Shown here piece by piece: positions 13,337 through 49,848 of a stretch of 64,000 bases of DNA. Made by a program: the position numbers and the translations under genes. Source of the DNA: Elysia crispata. Its lineage: Eukaryota > Mollusca > Gastropoda > Plakobranchidae. The stretch covers positions 265,220 to 329,219 of the forward strand of contig JAWDGP010003784.1 of the NCBI GenBank assembly GCA_033675545.1, written 5' to 3'. The notes beneath the pieces are model-generated. The model ran no database searches. It was not told where the DNA came from and was given only the letters and a program-made list of their open reading frames with translations. Numbering within the stretch: position 1 is the stretch's first letter; each line of letters begins with the position of its first letter.

Positions 13337-16300
13337 GTAAGAAAAGTGATGTAGTTTAACATATTCGTGCGCCAGGCGAGATTCTAAATGCCAAATTGAC
13401 TTTTGTATAACCCGGCCGGGGATCAAACCCCGGACCTCCTGATCTTCGACGGACGCAGTGTAAAAAAAAAAGAAGAATAAAATAGGACAGGCATAAAAAA
13501 ACAGAGATGTCACTTCCGGTGTAAATGAAATAATTGTAAAATCTATTGATTTCAAACACAAATGTATTTTAATTATTGTACACAGAACAAAACGTTGCAC
13601 AATGATGCTGACACAGGTACTAGGAGTAGTCCCCGGAGTTGGAATTTCCTGTCCCCGGAGGTTGTCGCGGAAAAAAATTCCGAAAATTGCCAAAGGTTGC
13701 CAAAACAATATTGCCAAAATCATAAATTTCATGGCTGCAATGTCCAAAAAATCTACCAACCAAAAAAAAAAAACAACCCTTAAAAAAGAAAAAAAGTTTT
13801 TCCGTCTTTTAGTAAACAGCCTGGAAACTATAATATAATGGAATGTTAGTTAATGAATTTTCTAATATTTAGTCAAAAACTGCTGAAAATTGCCAAAAGT
13901 TGCGGAATGAGGCAGCAATGGCGGCCGCAGATTGCCATTCGCGGCCGCGAGTTCCTCCAAGGATAGAATTAACTTCTTTTACTGGATTAGGCGCTGAAAT
14001 TTACACGCAAACGAGGTCGTTAATCCACTGTAAACGTCCACCCTCTGACATGAAGAATTCTGCTAGTGCATTTCTTGCTTTTATTGCATCAACGGGTCTA
14101 CGACCAGGTGTGTTATTTTTTTCCCAGTTTACCAAACCAGCAGATTGTCTCAATGAAGGTGCTTCCATGGTGTCCATTTCAGTGCTAGTTTCCGGGCGCA
14201 TTTCTCCATCTCTTGCTCTTACAAAATTGTGTAGGGCACACGCAGCCTTTACTATTGTCTCTGCATTATCTACCTGGACACGCAGGGGTCGTTGAAATAT
14301 TTCCCATTTCCTAGAAAGGATTCCAAAAGCACACTCCACAACTTTGCGTGCACGTGACAAGCGCTGGTTGAAAACTCTTCGTGTGTTATTCAGATTCCTC
14401 CCATCAAATGGACGCATGATGTTTAAATTTAAAGGGTAAGCTTCGTCGGCAACAAAATGATATGGCATTTCTTCATCTGTCCCCGGAATGAGCGAGGGGT
14501 TCGGTAAATCCAGCTCTTTATTCATGAGCGCTTTTCCAAAATCTGAAGTTTTAAAAGCTGCTCCATCACTGTTTCTCCCGTACTCACCAACGTCTATGAC
14601 AATGAACATTAGATCAGCGTCAACGACAGCCTGGAGTTGGATCGAGTGAAAGTGTTTGTAGTTGAAGAAAAGCGAACCTGCATGTGATGGACATTGAATT
14701 CGTACGTGTTTATCATCCAATGCACCCACACAGCACGGGAAATTCCAAAGAGTTGCAAATCTTTCAGATTTCATTTCCCATAATGTTTTAGAGGACTGTG
14801 GAAAGCACAATGGTGAAAGACTATTCCAGAGTGCCAGGCATGTCTCATGAACAATTTTTCCAACAGTGTTGTGGGCAACTCTAAAAGAATAACCAATGCT
14901 TTGGAAGCTTGCACCTGATGCCATGTATCTGAAAGTAAATTGATAAAATTGTTAATAAATACGCCTGAACAGGTAGCTTAGATTATGTATTTCATCCCAA
15001 ATTCTGCTTTATTATTCTCAGTGTACATAAAAATGGGGAAGAGGGTGGGGGGGGGGGGGCGATGCGGTGTAATAGTTGCTATCTCCTATTGAATCCAACT
15101 GGTCTCGGGTTCGAATCCCGACCGTGCTGGTCTTTTTGTGTTTATAACAACTCTGATCCTAGGATAGGATCTGACAACTGTCTTCTTGGATAGGGATGAT
15201 AAACTCAGAGGCCCCTTACCCGAGCAATATTTGAAATTCCTATCACGAAATGATATTATAAGCATTTAGGCTCTAGATATATCCCCTACAAATTCTCTTA
15301 TATCAGACGTATTTATTGACTATGTCATATTTCCTCTGAGATATGTATGAGAAGCGAATAAGTGGGCGTAATTGATATGCTGGTTGGGCACCCACATGTC
15401 CTATGTCAAATGACCAGGCATAACAGATGATATAATACTGAAATACCTCGATAAGTACAGAGTCCTACGTGATATCATAGGCATTCTGAATCATAAGCCT
15501 ACAGATTAGGCCTTCTTGTATTAAAATGTCTTCACCCTAATCCCCACCCCCGCCCCCCTCAGACTGTAGACTAGTCATTAAGCAAATTTAATTATTTCTT
15601 TCTTTTTCAACAGATACAAAAACCAAATGGCAAAGGCTGCGAAATAATTTCAGCAAGGCTATCGAGAGGCGTGCTAAGACACCACGGAGAGGCTCTGCAG
15701 CCACTAAACTGCAAAAGCCGTGGATTTATGAGGCAGATATGGAATTTCTTAGATTCCATCTGCAGCATCACAGGGCATCTTCATCCTCACTTTTGCGAGA
15801 GAGTCCTGTAGCTGATGTTGAGTTGAACCCTCTGACTCCCCAACTGGACGTTTCAGACAACCCAGAAAATAGCTTGGATATTGCGCCACGATCGCATTCC
15901 TCCCCACCAAGGAGTACACCACCAGTGCAGCAAGGTTCCTTAAATTCTGCTGCAAGACCAAAGGCCAAAAAACGTGATGCGAATGACCTTGACTCTGCTG
16001 TGCTCTCATACATCAACAGAACCCCGGCGAGAGATGGCGAGCCTGAGGATCCTGCCATCGGGTGGTTCAAAAGCCTGCTTCCGATGTATAATTCATTAAC
16101 ATCAATTGAAATATTGGAGTTCCAATCAAAAGTTGTCCTCGAATTGAGGAGTTTAATGCTGGCAAAAGAGCAACGAATGACCCGCCCACCAATTCCAATG
16201 CCACATAACTACACCAATATCCAACCACCGCCACAAATTCCAATGCCTCATAACAACGCCAGTGTTCAATCACCGCCACAAGATATCTACTCAACGTCTC

Positions 16301-16353
16301 GGGCCTCCTCATGTTCTATCCCTGAGTATGAGTATTATCAAGATTACCATTAA
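13156..16353 (+). CDS. MADF/BESS-domain DNA-binding protein of the Harbinger element, two exons
   Basis: Accessory DNA-binding protein. In PIF/Harbinger elements the second ORF usually encodes a Myb/SANT- or MADF-like protein that helps bring the transposase to the nucleus and the transposon ends. Exon 1 is 13156-13336 and exon 2 is 15614-16353, joined in phase 1 (donor GTAAGA, acceptor TTTTTCAACAG), giving 306 residues. The MADF domain spans about residues 18-105: LIHLVKDFSFIYDPNNSKHK and LLERTWTSIS, then across the junction KTKWQRLRNNFSKAIERR. A BESS-like motif lies at about 207-241 (WFKSLLPMYNSLTSIEILEF). The C-terminus has two 15-residue repeats starting IPMPHN. The exon 1 homolog in the sister element keeps the same start and donor, supporting both calls. 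Confidence 0.88.
13370..13452 (-). repeat. tRNA-like fragment inside MADF intron
   Basis: The minus strand carries GGGGTTTGATCCCCGG, a B-box-like T-arm, next to GCGTCCGTCGAAGATC. No matching A-box or acceptor stem was seen. Probably a SINE fragment. Confidence 0.35.
14001..14928 (-). CDS. Transposase exon 2 (catalytic domain)
   Basis: 928 nt carrying the whole DDE catalytic core and the C-terminus, with stop TAA at 14003-14001. It lies antisense inside the intron of the MADF gene. Confidence 0.94.
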
Positions 16354-16599
16354 ATTAGGCTTATGCATCGGTAGTGGAACTGCTATTGACCATGCATTTC
16401 TTTTTCAATTCCTTGATTTTAGTTATTTGTCACATAATTGTCGTTGGATTCGGCTGAAATAGTAATTGTTGATTCACTTTGTTTTACAAATATGTATTTC
16501 TCAAATGAATATTTCAAAAGGAACACATTTCTGTATCTCTTTCATGCCGCGCGCACGTGCGTGTATATGTGTGTCTATGTGCGTGTGCGTGTATATATA

Positions 16600-16652
<53 letters not shown>

Positions 16653-17061
16653 ATATGTATGAGTAAGCATAATGTATTACGTAATATGAATCAGATATCT
16701 TTTATCATAACAATGTTGATAAAATAAAATAAAATAAATTTTAAGAAAAACACTGAACTTACCGCAAGGTTATAAGAAGTCTTTCTTCAGCACATATGGA
16801 CTTTCTGTAATTGGTCCATCCGGGCGAAATATGAGTCTCGACGATTGACAACAGTTCGTAGAATGAAGATTGTGACATTCTAGTGTAATTGAAGAATTTG
16901 TCGTCATCTTTAATAATCTCTTTAAACAGCGTATGATATTCACCTTCAATTTCACGTGAAGCATAAATCGGCCGCACAAAGATTGCACGCCTTTTATTTT
17001 TTCTTCGTTTACATCGTCTACACAACCACCATAGAAAAATCACTCTTTCACTGTCCGCCAT
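14001..17061 (-). CDS. PIF/Harbinger (HARBI1-like) transposase, two exons
   Basis: DDE transposase that would cut and join transposon ends in the nucleus. Exon 1 is 17061-16763 and exon 2 is 14928-14001; they join in phase 2 to give 408 residues. The donor is GTAAGT after LLITL-R and the acceptor is CTTTCAG. The join restores LLITLRYMASGASFQSIGYS, a sequence typical of the HARBI1 helix-turn-helix region. The DDE_Tnp_4 catalytic domain follows: Asp171 in GALDDKHV, Asp221 in GRNSDGAAF, Asp261 in VADEAYPL and Glu298 in VVECAFG. All acidic positions are present, so it looks catalytically competent. MCFNVKN upstream offers an alternative Met at 17082; I chose MADSERV because a matching ATG-Gly start is seen in the deleted sister element. 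Its intron contains the main exon of the MADF gene on the other strand. Confidence 0.93.
15063..15165 (+). repeat. tRNA-like (SINE-like) segment inside transposase intron
   Basis: It contains a perfect T-arm and B-box, CGGGTTCGAATCCCG, with a vague A-box upstream. No acceptor stem can be formed, so it is a SINE or tRNA fossil rather than a tRNA gene. Confidence 0.45.
15614..16353 (+). CDS. MADF protein exon 2
   Basis: 740 nt, opening with TKTKWQRLRNNFSKAIERR (second half of MADF), then a Pro/Ser-rich linker, the BESS-like motif and the IPMPHN repeats. It lies antisense inside the transposase intron. Confidence 0.9.
16592..16649 (+). repeat. (TA)n microsatellite inside Harbinger element
   Basis: TA run preceded by a TG-rich segment. 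It lies 240 bp downstream of the MADF stop, in the transposase intron. Confidence 0.95.
16763..17061 (-). CDS. Transposase exon 1
   Basis: 299 nt, residues 1-99 plus two bases. It has a basic stretch (RRCKRRKNKRR), a possible nuclear signal, followed by VRPIYASREIEGEYHTLFKE and the start of the helix-turn-helix. Confidence 0.9.
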
Positions 17062-17262
17062 GTTTTTGACATTGAAACACATTCATAGGCCAGCGACTTT
17101 GCTGTGTGACTAGTGACCATACGCCGTATGGCATGTAACTTTCTTTTTGAACGAACGACATACGGCAAATATCTATAATGTCTCAAACCACTCTTTTATG
17201 GTGTGTGGAAATTAAAGATTGCAGCAAGTGGCGATTGATCTAACGAGTAACGTATGGCGTAC

Positions 17263-17286
17263 GACTTTCTCTGTGTGCCGCCTAGC
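17263..17286 (-). repeat. Right terminal inverted repeat of Harbinger element
   Basis: Reverse complement of the left 24-bp terminus, followed by the second TAA target duplicate (17287-17289). Confidence 0.96.
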
Positions 17287-17289
17287 TAA

Positions 17290-18220
17290 TAAGACTCTAG
17301 CGACAAAACTATATAGGCGACTGCCTTGTATGAATCCGCCGCACATAACATGCATGCAACTATTTAAATCTAGAGAACTCTTCCACGCCTCCCAGGCTCC
17401 CACCACCCCTTTTCCACACCCACAAACATATAAAGGAAACGCATAAAGATACTCCTTTAAAATCCGGTACTGACAAGACCGAAACAGAATTTAATTATCG
17501 CATGAGTCACTGATTGCAGAATTATAATTAATCACATATCCACGACACTGTACCTTCCAAAAAGATTTATGATCTTCCAAAAGTGAAACACTGATCACAT
17601 CTGAGTTTTTGACTATTGAAAGATTATGAATTGCTGAGGTTCAAGAGAAAAAAAAAAGAAAATGTGATAAATATTAGAGCCTGCCACAGTGTATTGATCT
17701 ATGAAAGAATGTAAAGTTGATCGCGCATGATTTCAAGTAAGGAAATTATACCGAGTTTTAACTTACTAACAAGGAGATATGTGTTTGATATTGAGCGAAT
17801 CACAGCACTTATAGTAACACCTAATACCTCTCAGAATTTACTCCCAAAGAAAGAAAAAACAAACAAACAATAGATCACCTTTGGGATGCAGAAACCGATG
17901 GTGTAGACTGGAAAGGCACCGGTTCAGCACACGTTTTTTGGCGATTGTTGAGAAGCCCAGAGCCACTACGCTACGAGCAGAAACGTGTGCTCCATCGATC
18001 GGTCTTTTAACATACCGGTAACACACAGACAGACAGACTTTTATTTTTTACCCTTTATTTCTCAGCTCTTACAGTTCACGTTCCGTCACACCTCGAGTAA
18101 AGGACGGCAGTTGCCTAAACAAACTAGACCAAAGTCTGTGCTTTTGTGAGAATCTGCACTTGAAGATTGTGGTAGCTAAGTTTTTTTTTTTTTTCTCCTC
18201 GAAAAAGAAAAGCGAAATTT

Positions 18221-18223
<3 letters not shown>
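17290..18223. other. No gene seen between Harbinger element and compound microsatellite
   Basis: Unique-looking DNA, slightly less AT-rich at 17,280-17,420 and 17,880-18,020. No motif recognised. Confidence 0.5.
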
Positions 18224-18315
<92 letters not shown>

Positions 18316-18362
18316 GACAGATTTTATGGTTGTAATTACTTCTACTACAACTGCTGCTGCTG

Positions 18363-18417
<55 letters not shown>

Positions 18418-18488
18418 CACTATTACTACTACTGCTACTACTACTACTGCTACTGCTACTACTACTACTACTACTACTACTGCTACTT

Positions 18489-18534
<46 letters not shown>

Positions 18535-18563
18535 CACTATTACTACTACTGCTACTACTACTG

Positions 18564-18613
<50 letters not shown>

Positions 18614-18671
18614 GCTACTGCTGCTGCTAGTGCTACTGCTACTGCTACTACTACTACTACTACTCTCTGTC

Positions 18672-18712
<41 letters not shown>
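18224..18712 (+). repeat. Compound microsatellite (GA)n-(CTA)n-(CT)n
   Basis: (GA)n at 18224-18310, a long (CTA) array with CTG, CCA and TTA variants at 18343-18664, then (CT)n at 18675-18712. The GA and CT arms are complementary and could fold back across the triplet array. Confidence 0.96.
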
Positions 18713-18714
<2 letters not shown>

Positions 18715-19164
18715 TCCTCCCTGTCTCTCTCTTCTGCCTATCTCTGTCTGTCTGTCTGCCTTTCTTTCTCTCATCGTTTGTAGGTGGCGATAAAGATAAG
18801 TTTTACAAATAGAACATTCGCTAACAGTTCAAAATCAGACCCGTCCATGGGTCTATTATTATTAATGTGTTCTTTGTTTCCATTTATCTTGATCGATCTT
18901 AATCGAAGCACATGAAAGCAAGTACCAAACGAAAGCTCAAACATTTGAACACGAAAAAAATGTTTTGAAAAAAATGTGTGCCATTTGAAACTCTGCCCAG
19001 CATGTGAAAGGAAGGACGCATATGTTTTCATCAACTTATTTTGTAAATGATGTAGATCAGTGCAACAAGAAAAAATGGTGATAGCTAAAAGTTTCAATTA
19101 TAAATGGCTACAATATTGAACGCCTCTCAGAATGCCACAGGTTATAAATAGAAGCTAAAAACTC

Positions 19165-19740
19165 TACAAACGGGACCCTAGTGTAAATTTGCCGATGCTG
19201 GGTGCGTGTGTGTATTTAAAGAGGCTAATTAAACTTATAACATAATGGCCTTGATGTCTCTCCTATTTACTTACATGATCCACATAAAATTATAATATCT
19301 CCACCTATCCACATTTACCCAGAATCGAGATATCTCGATAGTTGTAGATCTAAATTATTCTATAGATCTAAATCTAGATCTAATATTCTAATTGAGAATA
19401 AGTCTAACCTTCAAGATGTAGTTTTGACAGTTCAACCACCACGGGATTTAAAAATTAAAACAAACGTTGTGTTCGTTTCGCATAAAAATCAAACAGATTT
19501 GTACGGCTAATTAAAATGTCTACCTAGCTCAATGGTTTGTCTCGCATAATTATATAGGGTTTATATGTAGTTTTAAAATGTGGTTTTGTAAATCCATCAA
19601 ACAACTTTGGGATTTAAAAACATGCCCACGTAAAATCGCGTGATCTAGAGTTGCTTTTCCCTATTTTCTTTTAAATTTTATTGTCAGCCCACAAAAATCT
19701 GACGACCCATTTCACGTTTGGGGTCACAATCTTTATATTA
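19165..19740 (-). repeat. Dispersed repeat family, copy 4 (inverted)
   Basis: Read on the minus strand, 19,740-19,496 matches 46,355-46,545, and 19,420-19,165 matches the tail of copy 1 (TTTACCCAG, GATGTCT, GTAAATTTGCC in complement). AGATCTAGATCT words lie between. Confidence 0.7.
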
Positions 19741-20923
19741 TGATTTAAATAACTTTCAAGCTTCCCGAAAATCGTTTGATTTGGGATAAAGCGTACACGT
19801 TAAAGTGCTTTATTTGCATTTAATGCACAAAATGTCATATGATAAGTTGAAAAGGTGAAACTGAATAAAATGTTTACAAGATCAAAACATGAAATGAGAC
19901 GAAAATTGTGTGTTTATTTTAGGTGCTTTAACATAATTATAAGGTAATAGATGAGACAAACTTATTTCGAAGCACATTTATGACACAATGTTATAAAGAC
20001 CTGGAATCATCATCTAGTGATTTTATTGGTCAATTGCTAGGTTGAATGTCTAGGAAAGGATCTCTTTTTTCTAACACACAGATAATTTTTCAATTTCTGA
20101 AAGAGTAAAATTCGTTTAATATTTCTTCGTACTTGTTTCGTTTGAACGGTAATCATAGCGATGGACAAAATGTAACATTAAAAAAAAATAATAAACAATA
20201 TACACGCTACAACTAAAATAAGCAATGTGCAATAGATGATTATGAGCACTACGTTGGGTGTTCAATTCCATTCAATGACTAGCATTATGATAGTCTTAGA
20301 AGTTAAGATTATTGAGAAACTTTGGGGACTTAAAACTTGTCAAAGAACCTGCGTGCCTTCTCTTAAATGAAACAAAATAATAAAACTTAAAGCTGCCATC
20401 ATGAATTACAAATCATAGAAACTGATAACCACTTATTTTCATGTGGGCCCTATAATAGTGGCCCTGAGATGTGCGATGTGTTTAAAGTTTAGGTTCGATC
20501 TAAATGAAGTTGCAGATATATTTGACACGATATAGGACTGTCCCCTGTGACTTGAGCCACTGAAATGTAAAAAAAGGGGCTCATAAAAAAGCTCCAGATA
20601 TTTTCGCCATAAAAATTACAGCAGCCTGGTATGGACTGATAAGTAATAAAAATAAAATTAAAGAAAAAGTGAGAGAGATGGTTGGTAAAAAATGGGATTT
20701 CAGAATTTTCGGAACATCCAAACAATCCTAAAAGAAAAGACGGGGATGAAAAAAAAAAACCCACCTAACTTATGTGAGAGAAAGAAACAGAAAAAGAATA
20801 AAATTAGGATTTGCCATTTTTACAACTCAAATACTGACAGACTAATTAGGTAAAAATTGAATTAAATTAAACATAAAAATTTGGCTTGCATGACTATAGA
20901 GATCAAAAAAGCATTTTTTTCTA

Positions 20924-32378
<11,455 letters not shown>

Positions 32379-34685
32379 TGCTGGAGGTAACAGTTATACT
32401 TCAGGAGAAAAAGACAAGTTTGATTATTTACAACTTTTTGAACAATAATGTACAAATTGACAAGAGCACTTCCCCTATCATGTCCGTAACTTGAAGAGTT
32501 TTTTCTTTTTTTCTTCAGAAAATTCTTTCTTTAGTGATACGAGAGTTTTGTTTAGTACAATGTTCCGCTTGGTCAATTGAATGATTACTTATATTCCTTG
32601 ATATGTGCACCTAAATATGAAAATTGTGTAAATGTGGTTCACATTTTCGGTGGGAGGAGGAACTGACAATCAAAAAGCATCTTTATAAATTTATACCCCA
32701 AATCATTAACTTTATTTCAATTTTCTGAAGGCTATACCCATTCATCTTTGCAGTAAAACTGCCTAGATCTAAACGGTTGCATTAAAAATGATAATCAAAC
32801 TCTCCACAGGATCAGACGGATCTTTGTAAAAGCGTTACGTGAATTACTTTTGGCAACCTCTTTGTTTACATTGCTACTACATAGTATGAGCAATATGCTT
32901 TACCTTTAGAAATGATATACATAAGACCTTGAAATAATTTCTTTCGTAATGTTTTTTTTTCTCCGTTTTTTTTTTCGACTTTGTCAGAGATGCATTTTCC
33001 AGTATGTGATTAACATTTGCAAAGTAAATTGACATGGTACTTGAAATGACGCCAATTTATGTGTAACAAAAAGGTATTAAGCCTCATATAAGCCTTTTCT
33101 CCTTCACAACTTTTTTTTTACTTTTTAAGGATAGTGCTCTGTTATTGCTCCTGTGGCGCTATAGTGCGATTATTTTCAGTGACTTATGTGACATAATTTT
33201 CAGGTCATTTTCACTCGCAATTTCTGCTGTTCTAAGTCTAAATAACTTAAGCTAATATTTAACAAAATAATGAAACGGAAGAGCCACAACTTTTAACGAA
33301 AACTGTCCCAGAAAGAAAAGAGAGCATCACTAACTGGAATGTATTAAAGCTGTCACTTATAAGACTTAGATTCATATTCGATCTGTTTGTTTTTAGTTCT
33401 AAAACTACATTCAGATCTCACCTTGATTTTTCTTTCCTTTAAGTTTAAGAGTATCGACCTGTATCCGAGTTTAGTCCCGTTAAGTGTGGACCCAGGTGTG
33501 ATTATGTTTTATAACCATTCTCCAGCAAAATATACTGCTCTGAGTAAAGTAAAATCGGCCAAAGTATTTTAAGGAAGCATGATTTGAAGATTAACGGTGC
33601 ACATCTATCCTTGACATACAAAAAGAAAAGCTCTTTGTTTTTATGCCCCTAATTTGACCTTTGCATATCCAGCCTGTAATTTTCTAGAAGAAAAACAAAA
33701 TAAAACAAAAAAGGGCTCGGAGACTCACACGCTTGTCCAACACCGTACTGGGGCTCACGCATGCGTCATTAATTATTATAACTTTTCATATATTGCCTAT
33801 CCGTTCTCCCTTTTCACAGGATAATAGCGAGTCTTACAAAGAATTTCTAGCTATTATTAATGCCTCTGCTACAATAAGATAATACCGTGTATTCTCTCGA
33901 GTTTCTGAAAAGAATGGTTGGCCTCACATTTTCTGAAAGCAAACAAGTTCGGTATGAAGAAACCTCTCCTTTGTTTAATGTATGAATGAAAGCATCATCT
34001 ATCAGGAATCACGACTCAAGTATCACTTTCTTCAAATCATTTCTAGAGAGAAGATTGAAACAAAATCTAAAAACTAGATAAATTTTCGTCATTTTTGTCA
34101 AATTCAAAATCGCGAAAAAGTTCGTCAACCTCTCCGAGAATGCTGAAAATGTGGAGTATTTCAGACCACTTAGAAGCTAAGAACAATGTATTGTTCTAGA
34201 TACTAATACCTTTGAATGTTTTGTGCGCCGCACGCGACTCATTGGGACTGCTTGGTGTTTCAATGTCATTGTTTTCGATACTATAAGATTGTCCAACAAA
34301 TAATTATAATTCGCAACTAAATGCAACTTTTTAAGAAGAACAGCAAATACATATAAACTTGACATTTCTTTCTTTTATTGAATTTTATAGAGACAGGTTT
34401 AATTTAGAATTATACCAAAGAGGATTTTTTTTCTGGAGACGCTATGTAAAAACAATAGAAATATGTAAACCTCTGTTTACGAGAGGTGGTAGAAAATTTG
34501 ATGAAAAGACTCAAGAGGCATGACATAGTTATCTGTTGATACACCACTTTGGTTGTTTGTTTTGTTTTGCGTCTTCTAGAGCAACAACTCGTTCAATTCT
34601 TAGTACCGCCTCTTGAGAACCTATTATTATTAAATTATTTAATTAATGTAAACATCTTTCAGGAAATTTGGTCTACAGATTTCCT

Positions 34686-34689
<4 letters not shown>

Positions 34690-34750
<61 letters not shown>

Positions 34751-34926
34751 ATCTTTCTTTCTCTTGTACTCCCAATCTCCAACTATCATTTTCTTTCAAG
34801 TATATTTTCATTAAATTCTTATCTCTTCAGCATACTTATCTTTTTGAAATTTTCTTTATTTATTTATTTCTTCATTCACTCAATTTTTTATAAAATATTT
34901 TTAATTAGTCTTTTTTTTAACCCTTT

Positions 34927-35006
<80 letters not shown>
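34690..35006 (+). repeat. (CT)n and (TA)n microsatellites between the oxygenase genes
   Basis: (CT)n at 34690-34750, T-rich DNA, then (TA)n at 34931-35006. Confidence 0.94.
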
Positions 35007-35008
<2 letters not shown>

Positions 35009-35273
35009 CTTTTTTTTGTGTGTACTTTCACAGTATTTGTTTATTTTTCCTTTTTTGGGGGTCGATCTTTTAATAATTATCCTTTTACATATTTATATAC
35101 ACATATATATATATTTTTTTCAATTTTTATTTCAAATTTATATATGTGAATATCCGTGTGTGGTTTGTTGTTCTTGTTTTTGTGTCTGACGAAGGCGTAA
35201 AGTCGAAAGTTCACGTCTTTTGTTTTGTTTTGTACCTTTTGGAGCTGCACTCTACCTATTTTTTTATGGTGCT

Positions 35274-35284
35274 GTAGTAGTAGT

Positions 35285-35372
<88 letters not shown>

Positions 35373-35442
35373 ACTGTAGTAGTAGAGGTGGTGGTAGTAG
35401 TATTTGTAGTAGTAGAAGTAGCACTAGTAGTAGCAGCAGCAG
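35274..35442 (+). repeat. (GTA)n/(GCA)n triplet array
   Basis: About 55 triplets: GCA block at the left, long GTA block, then mixed GTA/GTG/GCA. Open frames across it are low-complexity artefacts. Confidence 0.95.
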
Positions 35443-35680
35443 ATGTGGCAATAATGATGATGTGTGAAAATGTATTTACAACAATAAAAAGATACATTTG
35501 CCAAAAAACCAATAAAATGGAAAAGGACAGATTTTTCTTCACTTATAGTTCTATCATCTTGTGGTGCCAGTACGAGTGCTTTACGATTAATCTTTAAACA
35601 TCTTCATAATGGTTTTAAGAACATAATTTTGTTTCATATATAACTATATATACAAATATATCTATATATCTATCTAGACC

Positions 35681-35683
<3 letters not shown>

Positions 35684-35718
<35 letters not shown>
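35684..35718 (+). repeat. (TA)n microsatellite
   Basis: Pure TA run of about 17 units, in the intergenic stretch upstream of copy A. Confidence 0.93.
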
Positions 35719-35724
<6 letters not shown>

Positions 35725-36570
35725 TTGAATTTCAATTGATGAGCTTGATGATCGTACGACTTTCTGATCACAATTCAAGTTGTGGAAAACAAAGCAAATA
35801 ATCGTCCGCATGCCCATCTTCTCAACTGTTCTATATAATTATGTATTCGAGAATCGTAAACATACGAGCTGTCAATCAATTGCGTTTGCTCTTTATATAA
35901 CTCTCTCGCGGAAAGTTCAGATTTTTTTACGATAATGAATAGAAAGGTTGATGACATTGGCTTTGCTGACAGGCTATAGCAAACAAAGTACTTGAACCAA
36001 ATGCAAAAAAGAATAAAAAAAAAAGGGATTGGAAAAGATCTGTGACAAAAGAGAAGTCAATGCTTGTGATGGTAGATTAATGGCTTCGTTAAGGTTTTGT
36101 GAAGGTCATTGATCATTAATCTTAAACTAAGGATCCGACGTTATTTCGTAAGTGAACATAAGCGGTTAGCAGCTGTTAATACTCTTTTTCAAACAGAACA
36201 TGAAATGACTCACTGATAATGGCATTTCGATGGTTGTGATCGAAGGTCAAACTCTCCAGATAATTTTTTTTTAATAAAAGCACACGATGCTTAGTGTGAT
36301 ATGAGCTTATCTAATTCCATGACATAGAAACAATGTCATTGAGTTTTGCAACGAGACAAGATTATTACATTTGTGTAGATTGCTTTGGGACGAGTGTTGG
36401 CACTGTTTGGTAGATTTTTCATTTTTTATTGTAGTCGAATACACTTTGATCTGTAAATTTTATCTAAAATCTCGACATTCTGAAGTCACTTAGATTGAGG
36501 AGAAAAAACCCCGAGCATCTATTTACCCTTTTTTTTCTTTCCAAGTAATATATGCAAATACGGGCACTAA

Positions 36571-36839
<269 letters not shown>

Positions 36840-37220
36840 GAAGATACTTGTATACTGCACTGTGTCAGACATGCACCCATACACTGGAAAAAATTTACAA
36901 CGAACTTTCATTTCATTACAAAGAAAACATTTCGTTCAGCTGATTATAAAAGAAAAGCTCAATTGCAAGTACATGTAAATCATACACACAGCTGACATTT
37001 AGTCTCTAAAATGTATTCATGTATATAGATACACAACTTTGTAACAATCTATACATTGTATTCTATAAGTGGAGTATTACAAGATAATCCTGAAAGCACT
37101 CCATATAACCTAAAACGCAGAAGAAAATGAGAACATCCAAAATTTCAATTCAAAACGTTCTTGAAAATGGTCATTTTGTGTAATTTTGCTTATGTATTCC
37201 AAAAGATATTTTCCATGAAA

Positions 37221-49848
<12,628 letters not shown>

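Larger units (their letters stand above)
12793..17286. mobile_element. Complete PIF/Harbinger DNA transposon, 4,494 bp
   Basis: The ends carry 24-bp perfect terminal inverted repeats beginning GCTAGGCGGCACACA (12793-12816 and 17263-17286). A 3-bp TAA duplication flanks the element (12790-12792 and 17287-17289), as expected for PIF/Harbinger, which targets TWA. It encodes the two proteins typical of the superfamily: a DDE transposase on minus and a DNA-binding accessory protein, here MADF/BESS, on plus. Both read without stops or frameshifts across their inferred splice junctions, so the copy may be autonomous. Subterminal DNA repeats GCCGTA/TACGGC-like words, for example the palindrome ATACGCCGTAT near 17,120, which could be protein-binding sites. 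Confidence 0.95.

Noticed and set aside
13319-13759. 146-codon minus-strand frame
   Set aside because: It overlaps MADF exon 1 antisense and a tRNA-like fragment; composition is that of a chance frame.
15063-15165. Possible tRNA gene
   Set aside because: A good T-arm exists but no acceptor stem or anticodon arm can be formed, so it was kept only as a SINE-like fossil.
18124-18793. 216- and 155-codon frames rich in Val or Thr
   Set aside because: Low-complexity readings of the (CTA)n array and its flanks; no start context or splice support.
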